From: Streptomyces sp. CB02959
GTDB lineage: Bacteria; Actinomycetota; Actinomycetes; Streptomycetales; Streptomycetaceae
Assembly: GCF_002803155.1 (NCBI RefSeq)
Contig: NZ_NNBP01000019.1
Coordinates: 124,001-188,000, forward strand
DNA: 64,000 bases
Direction of reading: 5' to 3'
Positions 16,118 to 25,202 of the stretch are shown in pieces; position 1 is the stretch's first letter, and each line of letters opens with the position of its first letter. The notes beneath the pieces are model-generated. The model did no database searches. It worked only from the letters and a program-made list of their open reading frames with translations, and was not told the origin of the DNA. A program made the position numbers and the translations under genes.

Positions 16118-17383
16118 CTACTTGGCCTCGGCCTTCTGCAGCTCCGCCAGTTCCTCGTCGGACTCGCGGCCCGGCGTGGGGAGGTCGAACTTGGTGATGG
16201 CGAAGCGGAAGACCACGTAGTAGAGCACCGCGAAGCACAGGCCCACCAGGGCGAGGCCCCACGGGTTGGACGCGATGCCCAGGTTGAGGAGGTAGTCGAT
16301 CGCGCCGGCCGAGAAGCCGAAGCCGTCCTTCATTCCCAGCGCCCAGGTCAGCGCCATCGAGACGCCGGTGAGCACGGCGTGGATCGCGTACAGGACCGGC
16401 GCGATGAACATGAAGGTGAACTCGATCGGCTCGGTCACACCGGTGACGAACGCGGTGAGCGCGAGCGAGAGCATCATGCCGCCGACGACCTTGCGGCGCT
16501 CGGGGCGCGCGCAGTGGACGATCGCGAGGCAGGCGGCCGGCAGGGCGAACATCATGATCGGGAAGAACCCGGTCATGAACTGCCCGGCGGAGGGGTCGCC
16601 GGCGAGGAAGCGCGCGATGTCGCCGTGCTTGCCGTGGTAGTCGCCCGCCTGGAGCCACGGGAAGGAGTTCAGCAGGTGGTGCATGCCGACGGGGATCAGC
16701 GCGCGGTTGGCGACACCGAAGATGCCCGCGCCCACGGCGCCCGAACCGACCAGCCACTGACCGAAGTTGTGCAGCCCGGTGCCGAGCACCGGCCAGATGA
16801 GGCCGAAGACGATGCCGATGGCCAGGCCGGCGAAGGCCGACAGGATCGGGACGAGCCGGCGGCCGCCGAAGAAGCCCAGCCAGTCGGGCAGCTTCTTGCG
16901 GTAGAAGCGCTGGTAGAGCAGCGCCACGACGAGTCCCATCACGACACCGCCGAGGACGCCGGCGTTGACCGGTGCGTCGTTCATGACGATCTTGCCGTCG
17001 ACGACCGCGGCGACCTTCGGCAGGTTCTTGTCGGTGAAGGTGGCGAGCACCTTCTGGAAGACCAGGTAACCGGTCACCGCGGCCAGCGCGGTCGAGCCGT
17101 CCGACTTCTTCGCGTAGCCGATCGCGATGCCGACGGCGAACAGCAGCGGCATGTTGTCGAGGATCGCGCCGCCGCCGGCGGCCATATAGCCGGCGATCTT
17201 GGTGATGACCGTCGGGAACGACTCCCGGCCGAGCATGTCACTGTTGCCTAGGCGGACAAGCAGGGCGGCTGCGGGCAGCACGGCGACCGGCAGCATGAGG
17301 CTGCGGCCGATGCGCTGCATGACAGCCATCGCGCCGGAACCCTTCTTCTTGTCGGCCGCGGGAGCGGCACTGGCCGTGGACAC
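16118..17383 (-). CDS. nagE2: PTS N-acetylglucosamine permease EIIC (NagE2-like)
   Basis: The protein has 421 residues and about ten membrane spans, with the glucose/GlcNAc EIIC pattern: MQRIGRSLMLPVAVLPAAALLVRLG, GVANRALIPVGMHHLLNSFPW, FMTGFFPIMMFALPAACLAI and FVTGVTEPIEFTFMFIAPVLY. It moves and phosphorylates GlcNAc together with the separate EIIB (nagF) and a general EIIA. GTG 17383 has GGAGGA 5 bases upstream. It lies downstream of its paralogue nagE1 on the same strand but has its own promoter region with two DasR-like boxes. In S. coelicolor NagE2 is the main GlcNAc transporter. Confidence 0.93.
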   Translation of the reverse strand: MSTASAAPAADKKKGSGAMAVMQRIGRSLMLPVAVLPAAALLVRLGNSDMLGRESFPTVITKIAGYMAAGGGAILDNMPLLFAVGIAIGYAKKSDGSTALAAVTGYLVFQKVLATFTDKNLPKVAAVVDGKIVMNDAPVNAGVLGGVVMGLVVALLYQRFYRKKLPDWLGFFGGRRLVPILSAFAGLAIGIVFGLIWPVLGTGLHNFGQWLVGSGAVGAGIFGVANRALIPVGMHHLLNSFPWLQAGDYHGKHGDIARFLAGDPSAGQFMTGFFPIMMFALPAACLAIVHCARPERRKVVGGMMLSLALTAFVTGVTEPIEFTFMFIAPVLYAIHAVLTGVSMALTWALGMKDGFGFSAGAIDYLLNLGIASNPWGLALVGLCFAVLYYVVFRFAITKFDLPTPGRESDEELAELQKAEAK

Positions 17384-17465
17384 AACTTCCTCCAGTGGGC
17401 AAGACGCCGCCCGGGTCAAGGGGTGGGGGGTGGCGACGTCTCGGGGGACTCGGCCGGATCGGCCG

Positions 17466-17481
17466 TATGGTCTACACCCGT
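17466..17481. promoter_or_regulatory. Second, weaker dre-like box upstream of nagE2
   Basis: The core TGGTCTACACC agrees at 12 of 16 consensus positions by my count. It sits one base from the stronger box at 17483, giving a tandem pair spaced about 17 bp centre to centre. Confidence 0.5.
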
Positions 17482-17482
17482 G

Positions 17483-17498
17483 AGTGGTGTAGACCTGT
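17483..17498. promoter_or_regulatory. DasR-responsive element (dre) upstream of nagE2
   Basis: AGTGGTGTAGACCTGT matches the DasR consensus (ASTGGTCTAGACCAST) at 14 of 16 positions by my count. It is centred about 107 bp before the nagE2 start. DasR represses GlcNAc and chitin genes and is released by glucosamine-6-phosphate. Confidence 0.75.
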
Positions 17499-17652
17499 TG
17501 TAGCACGGGGGAGGCGGTGCGAGGAACCCGCGGAATACACGAACCTGTTCATGGCAGCCGAAAAGGTCCCAAAGGCTGCCGAAGCGAAGGGGAGGGGCGG
17601 GGTTCGGAACCGGGGTGTCCGCCCCGGCCGCGGCCGGACCCGGGAGCGCGGC

Positions 17653-18987
17653 CTACGCGACGTTGTCCCGCTCCATGGCGTCCCCCACCTCGTCCGGCTC
17701 CCGGCCGGGCGTCGGCAGGTCGAACGCGGTGATCGCCAGGCGGAAGAGCGCGTAGTAGACCGCCGCGAACGCCAGCCCGATCGGAATGATCAGCCACGGT
17801 TTGGTCGCCAGCCCCCAGTTGATGACGTAGTCGATCAGCCCCGCCGAGAAGCTGAAGCTGTCGTGCACCCCCAGCGCCCAGCACACCGCCATCGACACAC
17901 CCGTCAGCACCGCGTGGATCCCGTACAGCACCGGCGCGATGAACAGGAACGAGTACTCCACCGGCTCGGTCACCCCGGTCACGAACGAGGTCAGCCCGAC
18001 CGACAGCATCATTCCCGCCACCTCCTTGCGGCGGTGCGGGCGGGCGCAGTGCGCGATCGCCAGCGCCGCGGCCGGCAGCGCGAACATCATGATCGGGAAG
18101 AATCCGGTGGTGAACTGGCCCGCCGTCGGATCGCCCGCCAGGAACCGGTTGATGTCGCCGTGCACCACCGTCCCGTCCGGCTTGGTGAAGTCCCCGAACT
18201 GGAACCACAGGAACGTGTTCAGGAACTGGTGCAGCCCCACCACCAGCAACGCCCGGTTCGCCACCCCGAAGATCCCCGAACCCCACGAGCCCAGCGCCGT
18301 CAGCCACTGGCTGAAGCTCGTCAGCGCGTCACCGATCGGCGGCCACACCCACAGGCAGACCACCGCGAACGCCAGCCCGACGAAGGCCATCACGATCGGC
18401 ACCAGCCGCCGCCCGTTGAAGAAGCCCAGCCAGTCCACCAGCCTCACCCGGTGCAGCCGCTGCCAGAACCACGCCGACAGGAAGCCCATCACGATGCCGC
18501 CGAAGACCCCCGGGTTCTGGAACGTCGCCTGCGTCGCCTTCCCCTTCGCGTCGACGCACACCCCGCTCCACAGTCCGGCCTGCGTGTACGCCTGCCCCGG
18601 CGGGCAGTGCACCGGGAACTGGTGCAGCACCGCGTAGTAGACGAGGAAACCGGCCACCGCCGCCAGCGCCGTCGAGCCGTCCGCCTTCTTCGCCATCCCG
18701 ATCGCCACACCGATGCTGAACAGCAGCGGCAGCCCCAGCCCGGAATCCAGCAGCCCCCCGCCGGCCCCCAGGAACACCTTGGCGACGTCGTTCCAGCCGA
18801 GGCCCTTGTCGCCGAAGACGTCCGGCTGCCCGAGCCGGTTGAGGATGCCCGCGGCCGGCAGCACCGCGATCGGCAACTGAAGGCTGCGGCCCATCTTCTG
18901 CAACCCCTGGAAGAGGCCCGCCGCCCGGCTCTTGGCCGGCCTCGCCGCCCCCTTCCCCGCTGCCGCGCCCGCTGCGTCCGAACTCAT
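17653..18987 (-). CDS. nagE1: PTS GlcNAc/glucose-family EIIC, second copy (NagE1-like)
   Basis: The protein has 444 residues and is paralogous to NagE2 (LQKMGRSLQLPIAVLPAAGILNRLG; FTTGFFPIMMFALPAAALAIAHCARPHRRKE in two parts; FVTGVTEPVEYSFLFIAPVLYG). It differs by a longer loop near residues 125-150 containing two Cys (VHCPPGQ and SGVCVD) that NagE2 lacks. The ATG at 18987 removes a long spurious N-terminal extension. It is divergent from nagF across a shared dre. It ends 270 bp before the nagE2 start. Which of the two paralogues dominates transport cannot be told from sequence. Confidence 0.91.
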   Translation of the reverse strand: MSSDAAGAAAGKGAARPAKSRAAGLFQGLQKMGRSLQLPIAVLPAAGILNRLGQPDVFGDKGLGWNDVAKVFLGAGGGLLDSGLGLPLLFSIGVAIGMAKKADGSTALAAVAGFLVYYAVLHQFPVHCPPGQAYTQAGLWSGVCVDAKGKATQATFQNPGVFGGIVMGFLSAWFWQRLHRVRLVDWLGFFNGRRLVPIVMAFVGLAFAVVCLWVWPPIGDALTSFSQWLTALGSWGSGIFGVANRALLVVGLHQFLNTFLWFQFGDFTKPDGTVVHGDINRFLAGDPTAGQFTTGFFPIMMFALPAAALAIAHCARPHRRKEVAGMMLSVGLTSFVTGVTEPVEYSFLFIAPVLYGIHAVLTGVSMAVCWALGVHDSFSFSAGLIDYVINWGLATKPWLIIPIGLAFAAVYYALFRLAITAFDLPTPGREPDEVGDAMERDNVA

Positions 18988-19051
18988 CCGCGCCCTCCGC
19001 CCGCTCCCGGCGCCGGCCCGGCGGCGCCCGGCCCGCCGCTTGCCGCATACT

Positions 19052-19067
19052 GGTGGTGTAGACCATT
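19052..19067. promoter_or_regulatory. DasR-responsive element between nagE1 and nagF
   Basis: GGTGGTGTAGACCATT agrees with the DasR consensus at 13 of 16 positions by my count. It lies 65 bp before nagE1 and about 150 bp before nagF, so one site could control both divergent genes. Confidence 0.72.
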
Positions 19068-19215
19068 TATCGGGGTGCGTCCCGGACGCCTGCTCCGATG
19101 ATCGCCATCCTTCGCCAGGTGACGGACAAACGCCCACGGAGCTGGGCTGAACGTGCGTTACCGTGTGAAAACCGCGCGGCGGAACCGCCGACGGCCGAGA
19201 CAAGCAGGAGTGGAC

Positions 19216-19449
19216 ATGGCCACCAAGGCTGAGAAGATCGTCGCCGGGCTCGGCGGACTCGACAACATCGAGGAGGTCGAGGGCTGCATCACCCGCCTCC
19301 GCACCGAGGTCAACGACGCCTCCCTCGTCGACGAGGCCGCCCTCAAGGCCGCCGGCGCCCACGGCGTCGTCAAGATGGGCACTGCCATCCAGGTCGTCAT
19401 CGGCACCGACGCCGACCCCATCGCCGCCGAGATCGAAGACATGATGTGA
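19216..19449 (+). CDS. nagF: PTS EIIB component for GlcNAc (NagF-like)
   Basis: The protein has 77 residues. It is a stand-alone EIIB with the phosphorylated cysteine C24 in VEGCITRLRTEV, followed by VVKMGTAIQVVIGTDADPIAAEI. It accepts phosphate from EIIA and passes it to the sugar bound by NagE1/NagE2. The ATG at 19216 has CAGGAG upstream and matches the family start MATKAEKIVAGLGG. It is divergent from nagE1 and followed by a very strong terminator. Confidence 0.93.
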   Translation: MATKAEKIVAGLGGLDNIEEVEGCITRLRTEVNDASLVDEAALKAAGAHGVVKMGTAIQVVIGTDADPIAAEIEDMM

Positions 19450-19467
19450 GCCACCGCTCATGACACA

Positions 19468-19517
19468 GGGCCTCGTCTCCGGCCTTCTCGGCGTTCCCGG
19501 CACCGGAGACGAGGCCC
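19468..19517. terminator. Terminator between nagF and rph
   Basis: Perfect 15-bp inverted repeat: GGGCCTCGTCTCCGG, 20-base loop, CCGGAGACGAGGCCC. It begins 18 bp after the nagF stop and ends 27 bp before rph. Confidence 0.82.
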
Positions 19518-19543
19518 TTCGTACAGCCGATAGGGTCGGGGCC

Positions 19544-20275
<732 letters not shown>

Positions 20276-20501
20276 CCGGACGCGCCCACCGGGGGAGCGG
20301 GGCCGGAACACAGCCCTCCGCCCCGCTTCCCCGTCCGCCCGCCGGCCGATTCACGCCCCCGCCCCCGCTCACCGGGCAACCCCCTTTCCCCGCCCTGCGT
20401 TTCCCTCGGTGCCGAGCCCGCCGTACGCCACCGCCGTGCCGCACCACCGCTCCCGGCACCCGTACGTGTCCCCCGTACGCCCCGAGGGAAGGAAACGCCC
20501 C

Positions 20502-20921
20502 ATGGCCCGCCCCCACCGCCTCCGCCCGCGCCGTCCCGCCGCCACCGCGCTCGCCGCACTGGCCGCCGCCACCCTCGCGCTCCCGCTGCTGGCCGCCTGC
20601 GGAGCCGTCCAGAAGGCCGTGGACTGCGCCCACACCGCCGGCACCCTCGTCAACGGCGTCGACCACCTCCGCAAGGCCGCCGACCAGGCCCTCGACGACC
20701 CCAAGGAAGCCGACAAGGCCCTGGACGCCCTCGACAGCGACCTGCGCGAGCTCGGCGCGTCCACCGACGATCCCGAGCTCACCAAGGCCGTCGCCGCGAT
20801 GAACGCCGGCATCAAGGACGCCCGCAAGGCCATCGACGACAACCGGGCCCCCGACCTCACTCCCATCGGCCAGGCGGCGAACCGGATCACCACCGCCTGC
20901 ACCCCGGGCGACAAGGGATAA
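20502..20921 (+). CDS. Secreted lipoprotein, helical
   Basis: The protein has 139 residues. An Arg-rich N-region and hydrophobic stretch end in the lipobox LLAAC at residues 30-34, so the mature protein starts at the lipid-modified Cys34. The mature part is helical and charged (KAADQALDDPKEADKALDALDSDLREL) with two further Cys (DCAH, TTACTPG). GGGAAGGA precedes the ATG. It sits between rph and rdgB and ends 9 bp before rdgB, so it is probably co-transcribed. No function is recognised. Confidence 0.82.
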   Translation: MARPHRLRPRRPAATALAALAAATLALPLLAACGAVQKAVDCAHTAGTLVNGVDHLRKAADQALDDPKEADKALDALDSDLRELGASTDDPELTKAVAAMNAGIKDARKAIDDNRAPDLTPIGQAANRITTACTPGDKG

Positions 20922-20930
20922 TCGCGTCCC

Positions 20931-21566
20931 ATGGAGTCACAAACCGGCGACCGCCCCGCAGCCCACCGCCGCCTCGTCCTCGCCACCCGCAACACCGGCA
21001 AGATCGCCGAGCTTCGCGCCATCCTCGCCGCGGCCGACCTCGACGTCGAACTCGTCGGCGCCGACGCCTATCCCGAGGTCCCCGACGTCAAGGAGACCGG
21101 CGTCACCTTCGCCGAGAACGCCCTCCTCAAGGCGCACGCCCTCGCCCAGGCCACCGGCCACCCGGCCGTCGCCGACGACTCCGGCCTCTGTGTCGACGTC
21201 CTCGGCGGCGCCCCCGGCATCTTCTCCGCCCGCTGGGCCGGCCGGCACGGCGACGACCAGGCCAACCTCGACCTGCTCCTCGCCCAGCTCTCCGACATCG
21301 CCGACGAACACCGCGCCGCGCACTTCGCCTGCGCCGCGGCCCTCGCCCTGCCCGACGGCACCGAGCGGGTCGTCGAGGGCACCCTCGACGGCGTCCTCCG
21401 CCGCACCCCCGCCGGCACCGGCGGCTTCGGCTACGACCCGGTCCTCCAGCCCGACGGCGAAGGCCGGACCTGCGCCGAACTGACGCCCGCCGAGAAGAAC
21501 GCCATCAGCCACCGCGGCAAGGCGTTCCGCGCGCTGGCACCGGTGGTGCGGGAGTTGTTGGGCTGA
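20931..21566 (+). CDS. rdgB: XTP/dITP diphosphatase (RdgB/HAM1)
   Basis: The protein has 211 residues. It hydrolyses non-canonical purine triphosphates such as ITP and XTP to monophosphates. Motifs are LVLATRNTGKIAEL (substrate loop), TFAENALLKAHALA, ADDSGLCVDVLGGAPGIFSAR (catalytic Asp and Ser region), GFGYDPVLQP and KNAISHRGKAF. Length is normal for the family. It lies 9 bp after the lipoprotein gene and is followed by a terminator shared with tRNA-Leu. Confidence 0.96.
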   Translation: MESQTGDRPAAHRRLVLATRNTGKIAELRAILAAADLDVELVGADAYPEVPDVKETGVTFAENALLKAHALAQATGHPAVADDSGLCVDVLGGAPGIFSARWAGRHGDDQANLDLLLAQLSDIADEHRAAHFACAAALALPDGTERVVEGTLDGVLRRTPAGTGGFGYDPVLQPDGEGRTCAELTPAEKNAISHRGKAFRALAPVVRELLG

Positions 21567-21582
21567 GGCGTCCGGACAGCAC

Positions 21583-21620
21583 AATGGCCTGCGCGTCGAA
21601 CCTTCGATTCGCAGGCCATT
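21583..21620. terminator. Bidirectional terminator between rdgB and tRNA-Leu
   Basis: AATGGCCTGCG pairs with CGCAGGCCATT around a 16-base loop. It lies 17 bp after the rdgB stop and just beyond the 3' end of the convergent tRNA-Leu gene. Confidence 0.82.
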
Positions 21621-21626
21621 TGTGAG

Positions 21627-21710
21627 TGCGGCCGGAGGGACTCGAACCCTCAAGGGATTTCTCCCACAGCATCCTAAGTGCTGCGCGTAGGCCAATTCCG
21701 CCACGGCCGC
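21627..21710 (-). tRNA. tRNA-Leu (anticodon TAG)
   Basis: 84 nt on the minus strand with a long class II variable arm. The acceptor stem GCGGCCG pairs with CGGCCGC; the anticodon loop CTTAGGA gives TAG, reading CUA-type Leu codons; the T-arm has GGTTCGAGTCC. CCA is not encoded. CUA codons are rare at this GC content. Confidence 0.95.
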
Positions 21711-21720
21711 CAGCTCCCAG

Positions 21721-22443
21721 TCATCGTACCGGCCCCGTCACCGACGTGGCGGGTGCGGATCGGCGGCTCTTGCGGCTGCGGCCGTCCGGGTGGCCGCCCC
21801 GGCACCAAGTGTCCGTGACCGCATGGCAGTTGGGGCATAGCAAGCGAAGGTTCTCCCTACGGTCGTCGTGCCAGTCGCCGTTGATGTGGTCGATCTCCAG
21901 GGTCATGGGCTTCCCCAGCCATTCCGGGCCGACGCCGCATGCGGCGCACGCCTCGGGGGTGCCGACCTCGCGGAGCGCCCGACGCAGGAGGAGGGTACGC
22001 GTCCGGCGCCTGCCCTCGTGCTTGATCAAGATGTCCTCCGGACGCTTGGGAGGAGTCGCCCCCGGCTTGCCGCGCTGGTGCGCCTGCCCCAGGAAGTGCG
22101 AGGTGTCGAGGCCGTCCTCGGCGACCCACACGGAAAACAGCGCGCGGAGCCGGCTGTTGTACGGCTCCCTGCCGAGCGCGCGCAGGGCGCCGGCGATGGA
22201 CGTCGCCCCCGCGACCGCCCGGCGCAGTTCGTCCGCGGCCGGCTTCCCGGACGCCCCGGTGGCCCGCCGCTGACGGGGCAGGTGCGCGACGTCGATCCCG
22301 AAGTGGTCGAACCGGCGGAAGAGATGGCGGCGGAGGTTGCCGTACGGCTGCGTGCCCAAGAACGCGATGACCTCGTCGATGTCGGAGCACCGCGCGGCCG
22401 CTTCGGCCAACCGCTCGCGGGTGTAGCGCACACCACCGCTCAT
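21721..22443 (-). CDS. HNH endonuclease, downstream gene of a tandem pair
   Basis: The protein has 240 residues. The C-terminal HNH domain has a zinc pair CAACG, then LEIDHINGDWHDDRRENLRLLCPNCHAVT split around the His-Asn-His core. The N-terminal 130 residues hold two repeated helical modules, each ending in a motif like GIDVAHL or GLDTSHFLG, probably DNA-binding. The ATG at 22443 overlaps the upstream HNH stop by ATGA. The gene ends 10 bp before the tRNA-Leu 5' end. The target and role (phage defence, homing or restriction) are unknown. Confidence 0.82.
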   Translation of the reverse strand: MSGGVRYTRERLAEAAARCSDIDEVIAFLGTQPYGNLRRHLFRRFDHFGIDVAHLPRQRRATGASGKPAADELRRAVAGATSIAGALRALGREPYNSRLRALFSVWVAEDGLDTSHFLGQAHQRGKPGATPPKRPEDILIKHEGRRRTRTLLLRRALREVGTPEACAACGVGPEWLGKPMTLEIDHINGDWHDDRRENLRLLCPNCHAVTDTWCRGGHPDGRSRKSRRSAPATSVTGPVR

Positions 22444-23093
22444 GCGGCGCCGCCTCCGGAGCGCCCCTTGCCCCGTCCGCGGTAGGTGTCCGTCGTCGCA
22501 TGGCAGTTGGGGCACAGCAGCCGCAGGTTGGCCAGGCGGTTGTCCCGCCAGTTGCCGTCGACGTGGTCGACTTCGAGCGGCAGCGGCCGTCCGCGCCAGA
22601 CCGCTCCCGTCCCGCAGCGCGCACAGCGCTCGGGGATCCCCGAGGCGGTCATGGCCCATTTGAGGCGGTCGCCGGGAACGCGGCGGGCCCGGGCGGCCGG
22701 CTGCTCGACGAGGAGGCCCTCGGGCGTCCGCGGGTGCCATGGCCTGCCGCGTCGGGCGGGCGGCGTGAAGTGCGACGTGTCGATGCCGTAAGCCCTGACC
22801 CGGCGGCTGATGTGCGTGTGGTGTCCGCCGACCACCTCAAGTCCCAGGTGGCGCAGGACCTCGCACATGTTCGTCGAGTCCGCCACCGCGGTCCGGAGTG
22901 CCTCCCGCGTCCACTTCGTGCCCTCCCGTTCGAAGTGCGCGGTGTCGACGCCCAGCTTCCTCATGCGTTCCCTGAGGTAGTTCCGCTTGGCGCTGCGCGG
23001 GTCGACCCCCAGCTTTCCCAGCGCCTCGGACAGCGTCCTGGACGTCGTCGCGGCGGCCTCCAGCCGCCCGCGGGTGTACGGACTCGTCGGCAT
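22440..23093 (-). CDS. HNH endonuclease, upstream gene of a tandem pair
   Basis: The protein has 217 residues and is paralogous to its downstream neighbour. Two N-terminal modules end in GVDTAHFER and GIDTSHFTP. The C-terminal HNH domain has CARCG, LEVDHVDGNWRDNRLANLRL and CPNCHATTDTY. The two genes overlap by ATGA and are translationally coupled. YTRGRLEAAATTSRTLSEALGKLGV at the N-terminus parallels YTRERLAEAAARCSDIDEVIAFLG in the other copy, so the pair arose by duplication. No mobile-element enzyme lies next to them. Confidence 0.82.
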   Translation of the reverse strand: MPTSPYTRGRLEAAATTSRTLSEALGKLGVDPRSAKRNYLRERMRKLGVDTAHFEREGTKWTREALRTAVADSTNMCEVLRHLGLEVVGGHHTHISRRVRAYGIDTSHFTPPARRGRPWHPRTPEGLLVEQPAARARRVPGDRLKWAMTASGIPERCARCGTGAVWRGRPLPLEVDHVDGNWRDNRLANLRLLCPNCHATTDTYRGRGKGRSGGGAA

Positions 23094-23118
23094 GCCTCCC
23101 CCTTCGTGGGCAGGAGAG

Positions 23119-23181
23119 CCGCAGGCCCCTCCGTGCGTTCTCCCGACTGCCGAACTGGAGAACGAGCGAAGGGGCCTGCGG
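23119..23181. terminator. Long hairpin between the MHS transporter and HNH genes
   Basis: CCGCAGGCCCCT pairs with AGGGGCCTGCGG, with a nested CGTTCTCC/GGAGAACG stem. It lies 28 bp downstream of the transporter stop (minus strand). Confidence 0.75.
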
Positions 23182-23208
23182 TCACGCCGGAGCCGGTCGG
23201 GCGAGCGG

Positions 23209-24750
23209 TCAGAAGCGCGGTTCCGGGTTCTGGGACGCGATCAGTTCGAGGGCCTCTTCCTTGGTGGCGACCGAGGGCGGGGAGCCCTCCAGGGGCTGCT
23301 GCGCCGTCTCCTTCATGCAGGCGACGGCGACGACGCCGACGAGGGCGGCGCCCATCGTGTAGTACGCGGGCACCATCACGTTCTTGTCGAAGGCGTCCAT
23401 GAGGGCGGTGATGACCAGGGGGGTGGTGCCGCCGAACAGCGAGACCGCGAGGTTGTAGCCGATGGACAGGGAGCCGTAGCGGACGCTGGTGGGGAAGAGG
23501 GCGGGCAGGGCCGCGGACATGGTGCCCAGGAGGCACAGGAGGGAGAGGCCGAGGAGGGCCGTGCCGCACGAAACGGTGAGCAGGGAGCCCTGTTTGACCA
23601 GGAGGAACGCCGGGATGGCGAGGATCAGGAAGCCGAGCATCCCGGTCATGAGGAGGGGTTTGCGGCCGTAGCGGTCGTTGAGTTTCCCGACCGTGGGGAG
23701 CAGGCAGGTGAGGACGACCATGGTGACCAGCAGGATCAGCAGGCCGTGGGTCTCGTTGTATTTGAGGGTGTCCGTGAGGTAGGTCGGCATGTAGGAGAGG
23801 AGCATGTAGTCGGTGATGTTGTAGGCGCCGACCAGGGCGATGCAGAGGATGAGCGCGGGCCAGTGCCCGGTGAGGATTTCGCCCAGCTTCTTTCCCGCGG
23901 TGCCGGCGGGGGACTGCGGGGATTCCTCCTCGGTCCGGGCGGGGGAGTCGGCGGGGGCGTGGTTCTGCGCGGCCTCGAATTTCTGGAAGGCCGGGGTCTC
24001 GTCCAGCCGGAGGCGGAGGTAGAGGCCGACCAGGCCGAGGGGGCCGGCGATGAGGAAGGGCACGCGCCAGCCCCAGGAGAGCATGGCGTCCGGGCCCAGC
24101 ACGGTGTTGAGCACGAGGACGATTCCCGCGGCGCCCGTGTAGCCGATCAGGGTGCCCATCTCCAGGAAGCTGCCGAAGTAGCCGCGCTTCTTGTCGGGGG
24201 CGTATTCGGCGATGAAGGTCGAGGCGCCGCCGTATTCACCGCCGGTGGAGAAGCCCTGGATCATGCGGAAGAGGATGAGCAGGGCGGGGGACCACAGGCC
24301 GATGGCCGCGTAGGACGGGATGAGGCCGATGCAGAGGGTGCCCAGCGCCATCATGATCATGGTGAGGGCGAGCACCTTCTTGCGCCCGATGCGGTCGCCG
24401 AGGGGGCCGAAGTAGGCGCCGCCCAGGGGCCGTACGAGGAAGGCCACGGCGAAGGTGGCGAAGGAGGACAGCAGGCTGGTGGTGGCGCTGCCGCCGGGGA
24501 AGAAGACCTTGCCGATGGTGAGGGCCAGGTAGCTGTAGATCCCGAAGTCGAACCATTCCATGGCGTTGCCGAGGGCGGCGGCCTTCACCGCGCGGCGGAC
24601 GGTCGGTTCGTCGGTGACGGTGATGTCGGTGCGGCGGAGCCGCGGGTTGCGGCGTCGGTCGATGGCGCGGAAGAGCGCCCAGTGGCGTCTGCGTGCCTCC
24701 CGGTCCGGCTCCGGCGCGGAGTGGCTGTCTTCGGTACTGAGGTGCGGCAC
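23209..24750 (-). CDS. MFS transporter, metabolite:H+ symporter (ProP-like)
   Basis: The protein has 513 residues and twelve membrane spans. It belongs to the MHS family, which includes ProP, KgtP and related carboxylate or osmolyte carriers: NAMEWFDFGIYSYLALTIGKVFFP in spans 1-2, the MFS loop GPLGDRIGRKKVL, FSTGGEYGGASTFIAEYAPDKKR in two parts and KLNDRYGRKP. The N-terminus has a 50-residue charged extension, and a hydrophilic central loop (about 275-300) separates the halves. Proline/betaine uptake is the likeliest role from overall resemblance, but MHS substrates vary, so no symbol is given. Confidence 0.87.
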   Translation of the reverse strand: MPHLSTEDSHSAPEPDREARRRHWALFRAIDRRRNPRLRRTDITVTDEPTVRRAVKAAALGNAMEWFDFGIYSYLALTIGKVFFPGGSATTSLLSSFATFAVAFLVRPLGGAYFGPLGDRIGRKKVLALTMIMMALGTLCIGLIPSYAAIGLWSPALLILFRMIQGFSTGGEYGGASTFIAEYAPDKKRGYFGSFLEMGTLIGYTGAAGIVLVLNTVLGPDAMLSWGWRVPFLIAGPLGLVGLYLRLRLDETPAFQKFEAAQNHAPADSPARTEEESPQSPAGTAGKKLGEILTGHWPALILCIALVGAYNITDYMLLSYMPTYLTDTLKYNETHGLLILLVTMVVLTCLLPTVGKLNDRYGRKPLLMTGMLGFLILAIPAFLLVKQGSLLTVSCGTALLGLSLLCLLGTMSAALPALFPTSVRYGSLSIGYNLAVSLFGGTTPLVITALMDAFDKNVMVPAYYTMGAALVGVVAVACMKETAQQPLEGSPPSVATKEEALELIASQNPEPRF

Positions 24751-25202
24751 GCGGTGGTCCTCCCGGTCGGTCGGCGCGCGTTCGGGTACGCGGACGGGGC
24801 GTTGGGGCTACGACGGGTGCGCCTGCACGCTGGAGGGCGGGTCAAAACACTGTGGCCGGCGAACGCGCGGTATGTCACCTGGAGCCGGTCCGTACGGCGC
24901 ACGTCAGACGGGGTGGAGGGTTGTCGTGCGGCGGTGGCTTGTTACACGACTGGTACAGAGCCGAGCGTTCACCGCGGCATTCGGGCAATCAGCCTGTGTC
25001 GGGGGGAGAGGAGAGTGGCGGTGACGAAACCGCACTTTTTTGTCGCAGGCCCGTCGAAGGGTGCCCTTTCGGCGCGGGACGTGGCGGCCGTCGTGTGGTG
25101 TCGGAGCGCCGTGGCCGGGTTCCGGGCCGGTGCGGGGCTGCCGCGGCGGTCGTGTTTGCTGGTGGGGTTGACGGGGCGAAGGTGCCCCGGGAGGAGTGTG
25201 TG
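24751..25202. other. Gap upstream of the secreted protein/histidine kinase pair
   Basis: The 450-bp promoter region is divergent from the transporter. A possible 60-codon ORF (GTG 25021 to TGA 25203) has GGAGAGGAG upstream and a TGATG coupling to the next gene, but the encoded sequence looks like nothing I know and codon bias is weak. No other gene is evident. Confidence 0.35.
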
